Notes under the pieces: model-generated
Database searches by the model: none
What the model was told of the DNA's origin: nothing
Seen by the model: only the letters and a program-made list of their open reading frames with translations
Assembly (NCBI GenBank): GCA_050084985.1
Contig: JBITNC010000001.1
Location: 64,232,001 to 64,296,000, forward strand
Direction of reading: 5' to 3'
Source of the DNA: Nageia nagi
Taxonomy: Eukaryota; Pinophyta
Length of the DNA stretch: 64,000 nucleotides
Shown here: positions 58,441 through 64,000 of the stretch, one piece after another
Position numbering within the stretch: position 1 is the first letter of the stretch
Layout of the letters: the number at the start of each line of letters is the position of its first letter
Translations under genes and position numbers: made by a program

Positions 58441-59600
58441 TAAATAGATCTCATTGATGGGAATAGGTAGTTCCTAGGACCTAGTAACATCTTATAACTT
58501 GAATGCATTATTCTACATAGCTTGGGTAATGACATAAGGCTTGCTCCAAAAAGTGTCAAAATTTTGGTGTCTTTTAGGTTCTATTCTTTCCTCATCCCAT
58601 TTGAGAATAATATCACCCGGTTCAAACTTCATATAGAAAGAATTTTTCTTATCAAACCATCTCTTGATGATGCTCTGGTGATGCTAGAATGACTCATATG
58701 CTTTGTTGCAATCTTCTTCTAATTTTAGGAGCTGATTATATCTAGTTTGTAATGGCTCAAAGTCATGGTCTTCCATTTCTTATAGGATTTCCAAAGCTGA
58801 TAACTCAATGTGTATTGGAAATATTGATCTTTTACCATATAGTAATGCATACAAGATGTCTTTATTATTAATTTAATACTAATTCTATCAACCCAAAATG
58901 TATAATCCAATTATGTATACCATTATTTGGGATTCTCTTCAATTGTTCTCTTAATGATCTGAGTTAGATTTTTGCTAGTTAATTCGACTAACCCACTACC
59001 CTATGGATAATAGTTTGAAGAGAATAACTAGTAGATTTCATATTGAGCTACAAAACTTGATAGATTACCTCTAGTAAGTGTCAAACCATTGTTTAACACT
59101 ATATTTTATGGGATTCCAAAGTAGGTGATTATCCTTTTAATCATTTTTATGATCACTTCTTGATTTGCATGTTTGCATGGCATAACCTCCAACCATCTAG
59201 TGAAGTAGTCTATAGCATTCAAAATAAATTTATGCCCTACTGAGGAATTGGGGTTTATGACATTAATAAAGTCCATACCCCATTGTTGAAAAGGCTCTTC
59301 CACCACTACCGATCTAAGAGGCATAACAGCTTATCTTCTCTTTCTCACAAAGCTATTGCACTTATCACACTCCTATGTAATCTTAAATGAATCTTGAAAT
59401 ATAGTGGGCTAGTAATATCCAACTTGTAACACCTTTGCTATTGTAGTTGGTCTACTATAGTGCCCACTAAAGAATTCATAATGAAATTCATGCAATATCC
59501 TTTGGGATTCATCTTCAATCACACATCTAAGAAGGGTTTGATCAAAAAAAAAATTATACAAGTGATCATCTATCATAACAAATTTAAGGGCATGCAACTT
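58440..59600 (-). pseudogene. Gypsy C integrase
   Basis: The zinc-binding N-terminus appears as ILHEFHYEFFSGHYSRP (59505-59455) with a C-x2-C partner at about 59365. The core follows: EEPFQQWGMDFINVINPNSS (first catalytic Asp present, 59300-59240) and NAIDYFTRWLEVMPCKHANQ. IVLNNGL stands where the family has SDNG, so the second Asp is Asn. SGLVELAN keeps the Glu position. The C-terminal part carries EDHDFEPLQTRYNQLLKLEE and FEPGDIILKW, as in Tat-like elements. Stops, mostly TAG at Gln or Trp sites, occur throughout. The enzyme would insert cDNA into the genome; this copy is inactive. Confidence 0.9.
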
Positions 59601-59689
59601 GAACCTTTTTTTTTGGAATCTATCTAGAGCTTCGAGGTACTTACCTATTTCAAAATAAATAATAATTTGCTGAATTCAATCACTCTCTT

Positions 59690-60190
59690 GATTGAGTTAC
59701 TACTCATATTTTATAAAAGCAATCATATGTAAAGCTTCAACCATATTTTGACATAGATACCTACCTCTGATTAGCTTGGTTGGCTTGATTTCTATATCAT
59801 ATTCCATTATCTTAGTAATCCAACCAGCTCTTCCCTCACCTAGATCTTCTTGTATAATATAATTTCTCATATCTATATGAATAGTATACATAAGGATTCT
59901 ATTGTGGGAGACATAATACTTAAATTTTTTATGTCCTTTCATAATATAAAACACTTGCTTTTCAATAAATGAGTACCTTTGTTGGTGTTGATGCAGTGTT
60001 TGGCTATGAAAGGCAATTGGGTGTTCTTCATTATCATCATCCTTCTATGCAAGAATTATAGTGATGCTCTTGTTAGGTCCATGTGCATACATAATGAAAT
60101 ATTTTTACACATCAAGATTCTTAAGCATCAAAGCTTCAATTATAGCCTTTTTTATTTCTTTGAAAGTTATTTTTGCTTCATATGACTAGA
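59690..60190 (-). pseudogene. Gypsy C RT-linked RNase H
   Basis: The segment KQVFYIMKGHKKFKYYVSHN, then RILMYTIHIDMRNYIIQEDL with GRAGWITKIMEYDIEIKPTK and LIRGRYLCQNM (59954-59700) is the C-terminal half of the RNase H connected to gypsy RT (family form: GR...W...L.E.DI.......KG...ADFLA). The N-terminal half up to 60190 is badly broken. Only ~100 bases separate it from integrase, so there is no second RNase H at this position. Confidence 0.85.
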
Positions 60191-60249
60191 AAAATTCAAC
60201 ATCTTTTTTAAGCATAGAAGTGATTGGTGATATAATTTATAAAAAATTA

Positions 60250-61080
60250 TTTATAAATTTCCTAATAAAATTGATCTAATCAAGGAATGACTATAAGTCT
60301 TTTTTGTTGGATGAGAGTGGCAATGCTTCTATAGCTTTCACTCTATCTAGATCAATTACTAGCCCTTCCTTTGAGACAATATGGCCAAGAAGCTTTCTTT
60401 GGTTGACCATAAAAATTAACTTTTTTGGGTTGATAGAAATGCCAAATTTCATGCATTTTCCAATGAATAATCTCAGATGTTCTAGATGATCACTTCTACT
60501 TCTAGAGAAGATAGTGATATCATCTAGATAAATCAATATGATCTTTTTATTAGCTCACCAAATGCATGATCCATGGCTCTTTGTAAAGCAACTCCTGCAT
60601 TAGAAAGACCAAATGACATCCTTTAAAAAGCAAATGTTCCCCATTTAGTTGTAAATGTTATCTTAAATTAATCTTCATCCTTCACCCAATTCTAATTAAA
60701 TCCTAAGTAATCATGTATCATCGAAAAATAATAAGCTTTGTCTACTATATGTAGGATTTGTTCCATAGGAGGGAGAGGATAATTATCTTTTAGGGAAACC
60801 TTATTCAAATTTTTGAAATCAACATAAAGTCTAATTTCTCCATTTTTCTTTTTCATAGGAACTAAATTTGCAACCCAAGAAAAATGTTTAATAGAAAATA
60901 TGATTTTTGAATCAAGGAGTTTAATTAACTCCTATTTCATAACTTCTTCTATTTTTAGATTTATAGGTCTCTACTTTTGCCTGTATGGTTTAGCATCTAG
61001 CTGAAGTTCAACTATATTTTGGATGACATTTTTTTCTTATTTCTTGAGACCATCAGAAGTCTAAGCAATTACTTGGGAAA
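60250..61080 (-). pseudogene. Gypsy C reverse transcriptase
   Basis: Motifs in order on the minus strand: ELIKLLDSKIIFSIKHFSWV then ANLVPMKKKNGEIRLYVDFK, NLNKVSLKDNYPLPPMEQIL, FKITFTTKWGTFAF (then TAG) RMSFGLSNAGVALQRAMDHA, and IIYLDDITIFSRSRSDHLEH with YLDD intact at about 60523-60534, then LLGHIVSKEG. This is a typical gypsy RT. The 81 codons at 60536-60291 are open. Upstream stops interrupt it, for example at the Gln of FNxNWVKDEDQ. The frame before it (about 61080) has PYRQKxRPINLKIEEVMK. Confidence 0.93.
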
Positions 61081-61296
61081 ACTCATGATAAATTTGATAC
61101 ATAGAAACCTTTTTGCATTAAAGCATTTTGAACCAAATTTTATAAATTTACCAAGTTCTACCTCTAGCTCAACATAATTCTTCTTCAAGATGACTAAGGA
61201 CTTGGCCTTTAGGACATCTTCTAAATCAAATAGTCTTTCAAAAGAGAGTAGTCCTTTTAGTATTACATTATTTCTTAGTCGAATGATGTCTGATTC

Positions 61297-61900
61297 TTAA
61301 AAAAAATTATACATCTCATGAGTACCAAAAGTGTGAGCCACTACTTCATCTACATGGAAATTGATAATATGCTCATCAGAGTCAAATACCTGATAGAAGT
61401 TTGCAACATCAGAAATTGAAGGTCTACACTGCACTTTGACTCTAAGAGTGCCTCTTCTATGATGTACAGGATTATAATGTGCTCCTTTTCTATGAATTAC
61501 ATTAGCTATTTGGTTGTGCTTCCTAGGAATAGATACAAAATTGATAGCCAAAAATGATTCCAATGAGTCCCACACTCTATTCCTATAGTTTTTCAAATAA
61601 TGATGCTTAGCACTAATCTAATTTTTTTCTTACTTGATGACCAATTCAGAATCACCATGGATAATTAAGCATATAATACCTAAATTGATTGCATTAGATA
61701 ACCCTAAACAAAGGGCTTCATATTCAACAACATTATTAGTACAGGTCCATGTGAATCAAAAGGAGAATCTTTTAGTAATCCCTTTGAAAGATTTGAGGAT
61801 GACCCTAGCTCCACATCCATGTCTACATTGAGAAACATTGAAATACATCATCCATATCTCTTGTTCTTTATCAATAGTAACTAAAATTGGTTGAACTTTT
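61297..61900 (-). pseudogene. Extra (archaeal-type) RNase H upstream of RT
   Basis: MYFNVSQCRHGCGARVIL, FSFxFTWTCTNNVVEYEALC, LGLSNAINLGIICLIIHGDS then ELVIK, and FVSIPRKHNQIANVIHR are the classical plant-type RNase H strand-helix series (family form: FDGS..., N..AEYEAL..GL, GDS.LV..Q, V.R..N..AD.LA). The first catalytic Asp reads Asn (YFN); Glu of VEYEA and Asp of HGDSE remain. It continues into a linker with VKVQCRPSISD and QVFDSDEHIINFHVD. It lies between protease and RT, instead of between RT-RNase H and integrase. This order is, to my recollection, known in one group of Tat-like elements. Confidence 0.88.
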
Positions 61901-62313
61901 TCATATAGATAATAATTACACATGCTAGCATCTATGATTTGATAATTCAGATCATTGGCTGATAGAACTTTAGTTATTAGTACGGATTTTCATAGTGTAT
62001 CAATTTCAAATATTTCCACTAATTATAGATCATTTATACAATTTACTCCATTGATCCTCTTGAGATGGACAATTTTAGTGCCCTCATTCAGAATCTTTAC
62101 CTATTTATTTTGGAAGGGAAGCAAAAGATGACTATAGTCTAAGGCTAGATACCCTCCCAATTTAGTAGTAAATTCTCTAGAAAGATAAATTCTAAATAGA
62201 GATGGAAGATCAACTAAAATAATATATTAGATAACACAAATATCAAGGAAGCCATTTAAGGTTATTTGAACACCTTTAACACTACTGATAACATCTACTA
62301 AGGAAGAACCCAA

Positions 62314-62778
62314 CTATATGACACCATCAATCCATCTTGTAATGTATAATTTCATTTCATCTATAATAGCTTTTGGAATAATGGTTATGATAGCTCTAGT
62401 ATCAATCATACAATTGTTTACTACCAAACCTTCTAATCTTAGGGATAAATAGAAACATGGGGGTCTTGTCACATCTATTGGAGATGGAGGGACAACTTTA
62501 GACATAGCATAGATAGGATTTTCTTCATTTGTCCTTTTTTTACTATTTTTTAATTTTAAAGCTTTTTGAAAAAGTTCTAATATACCTAGTATCTTTATTA
62601 CATCAAACATTATCATCCTAGAAGGATTTTTCTTCAATTCTTCCATAATATTATATAGAGCATATGGGATATACTTACTTGGTTCATTTTTTTGATGTGC
62701 TTTGCAATATTGAGTCACCTTTTCTTTATGATAATTAGTGATAAAGAGATAAGGGTGTCTTAGCTTTTTTGGGTTCAA
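62314..62778 (-). pseudogene. Gypsy C protease region
   Basis: A 154-codon open stretch ends with PPCFYLSLRLEGLVVNNCMI then DTRAIITIIPKAIIDEMK. The family carries D-S-G-A in the aspartic protease active site; here it reads D-T-R-A, so Ser and Gly are both changed. The preceding KKLRHPYLFITNYHKEKVTQ and YALYNIMEELKKNPSRMIMF are the linker between gag and protease in Tat-like elements. Confidence 0.8.
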
Positions 62779-62789
62779 GTTGGGGTTGA

Positions 62790-63440
62790 GTGGGAGATGG
62801 ATATTGCTGAGTGGATTGAGGTTGTTGTGGGTTGATAAAGAAGTTATTCTAGTTTGAACATAATTTTCTTATTCACCAATAAATCTTGAAACCCAAAAGT
62901 TAACTATTATGAGGTTAGTAGTAGGATATGAAGTAGGTTCTACCATCTGGTCAGAATGTAACCCTAAATATTGATGTTGATATACTACACATGAATCTAG
63001 AAAATAATGAGCTAAACATGGTGGACACCATTTCATAATACCTGAAGCAACACCATCTATAGAATTGGTCATAACAATATTCTCAATTATTTTAGGAAGA
63101 TTAAACTATTTCAATTGATTAACCTTAGGTTGGAATCTTGGTTGATGCTAATTATCATATCTTCTATAGTTAAAACCATGATTCTACCTTTCTTATAGAG
63201 TGAGCTTATTGGATAGATTTTTGATAGTTATCTCTAACTACCTTATCCTTTCCTCTTTTTGAGACTTAGGTTCAGTACTAGTACTTATAGATGCAAGAGC
63301 AAGTAATGCTAGTAGCTGATTTTGAATAGTAGGTTTAAGAGGAGGTGGTAGGGAAAGAACTTTAAGATGATCTATTTGTGGAGTTTTCTTAGGAGGTAAA
63401 CTAGAAAATATAGGCATGATTGTTCTGGGTTACATTTTAC
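62790..63440 (-). pseudogene. Gypsy C gag C-terminal linker
   Basis: Strongly decayed minus-strand coding DNA between gag and protease. Gln- and Pro-rich pieces (NPQQPQSTQQYPSP near 62830) and a 67-codon open piece (63072-62869) with Cys residues (MKWCPPCLAHYF) are visible. A zinc-binding role for the Cys cluster is possible but the spacing is not a standard knuckle. Confidence 0.5.
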
Positions 63441-63476
63441 CAAGGAAACCAAGGTATGTTTTGTAGTGTTATCCAT

Positions 63477-64000
63477 CTAATAAACATTTGGAAATGTATC
63501 TCTTGAAATAATAATAAGCATATTGAGGTCAAGAAGGAAAGCTTTTTGGTAATATACTAGAGCTTGAGCATTAGTTGGTCTTATCCTTGCTAGTATGGAT
63601 TTCCATGTTCTCTCAAATCTGACATTAAAATCATCAATAGATTCATGTGGGTGCCTTTTAAAACATGCTATGAGGGTAAGAAATGTGCTATCATTACCAT
63701 CTACAAAAAACCTTTTGATCAAGGCTTGAAATTACTCTCCCTGTGAATTTATAGATTGGGGGGTGAGAGTCTTGAACCATTTAGCTACTTTACCTTTAAA
63801 AGAGTGTGACAATAACCTTATCATCATAGTTTCATTAGTAATATCAAAGCTAGAAGCTAGTAATGATACATATTGGTAGTGCTCATATGGCATCTTTTCA
63901 AAGCCATCATACTTAAGCAAAAATTTAAAATTTTCTTGAGGTATAGGCAATGAATTAGTAGCTACAACCAAAGGATGATGGTTATTCCAAGAAGGGAAGT
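63477..64000 (-). pseudogene. Gypsy C gag core, cut by the window edge
   Basis: Two open stretches cover the retrotransposon gag domain: FKFLLKYDGFEKMPYEHYQY, then MMIRLLSHSFKGKVAKWFKT and LTPQSINSQGE (63971-63732), a stop where a Gln or Trp should be, then LIKRFFVDGNDSTFLTLIAC, FKRHPHESIDDFNVRFERTW and ALVYYQKAFLLDL (63722-63477). This is the family pattern LR.FP.SL...A..W...L....I..W..L...F...F..... The N-terminus continues beyond 64000. Confidence 0.85.

Larger units (their letters stand above)
54320..64000 (-). mobile_element. Tat-like gypsy retrotransposon C, 5' end outside the window
   Basis: Reading the minus strand from the window edge: gag, protease, RNase H, RT, RNase H, integrase, then an unidentified ORF. 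The extra archaeal-type RNase H and the integrase C-terminal style are those of Tat-like gypsy elements. No LTR is visible; the 5' LTR must lie to the right of the window, and the 3' LTR is unrecognised to the left. It is separate from gypsy A and B, which have only gag in this window. Confidence 0.85.

Noticed and set aside
1-64000. tRNA, rRNA or other RNA genes
   Set aside because: No cloverleaf-compatible A-box/B-box pair or rRNA-like stretch was noticed on either strand by eye. A tRNAscan-SE or Infernal run would be decisive.

Overview
This is nuclear DNA of a seed plant, very AT-rich and, as far as I can tell, free of intact genes. Every recognisable coding remnant belongs to a plant transposon lineage: Ty1/copia, Tat-like Ty3/gypsy, CACTA (En/Spm), or L1-type LINEs with DUF4283 and zf-RVT domains. 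The exceptions are a plant mobile domain (PMD) gene remnant and a pentatricopeptide-repeat (PPR) gene remnant, both apparently carried by transposons. Old nested elements, many transition-type stop codons and no host gene in 64 kb fit an intergenic block of a large plant genome. A gymnosperm or another large-genome plant is plausible, but the species is not determined.

Left block (1-20142). A minus-strand gypsy element (A) spans 1837-20142. It has ~0.72-kb LTRs, a polypurine tract, a near-perfect 5-bp target duplication and a gag gene, but no pol. An antisense, intron-bearing PMD gene remnant lies inside it. A plus-strand copia element (5640-14161) with ~91% identical LTRs is inserted into A. 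Its coding order is gag, protease, integrase, RT, RNase H, and it is heavily mutated. The copia leader is 2.8 kb long and looks like an intron ending just before the gag start.

Middle block (20143-44530). A second gypsy element (B) of the same LTR family is represented by one LTR and a gag remnant. A LINE ORF1 fragment follows. A large CACTA transposon then occupies about 25.5-42.7 kb or more on the minus strand. Its TNP2-type transposase can be traced in four pieces from 40.57 kb down to 27.5 kb. The pieces are separated by a 5.7-kb LINE (22-bp target duplication), a 1.9-kb LTR-like insertion (9-10-bp flanking repeat) and one unidentified insertion. Satellite-like repeats left of the transposase (25.5-27.1 kb) recur in inverted orientation on its right (40.9-42.7 kb), as expected for CACTA subterminal repeats. 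On the right they are interleaved with PPR gene fragments, some of which have become a ~135-bp tandem array (43.3-44.5 kb).

Right block (44530-64000). A second LINE (plus strand, about 46.5-50.6 kb) carries endonuclease, RT and zf-RVT remnants. A third gypsy element (C, minus strand) enters from the right edge. Its order is gag, protease, an extra RNase H, RT, RNase H, integrase. Downstream are a ~3.5-kb unidentified sense ORF remnant (57.9-54.3 kb) and a plus-strand remnant of another unidentified protein (50.9-52.1 kb). The 5' LTR of C lies outside the window.

Nothing here looks like a functioning pathway. The biology is layered insertion, capture of host gene pieces by transposons, and decay mainly by C-to-T/G-to-A change.
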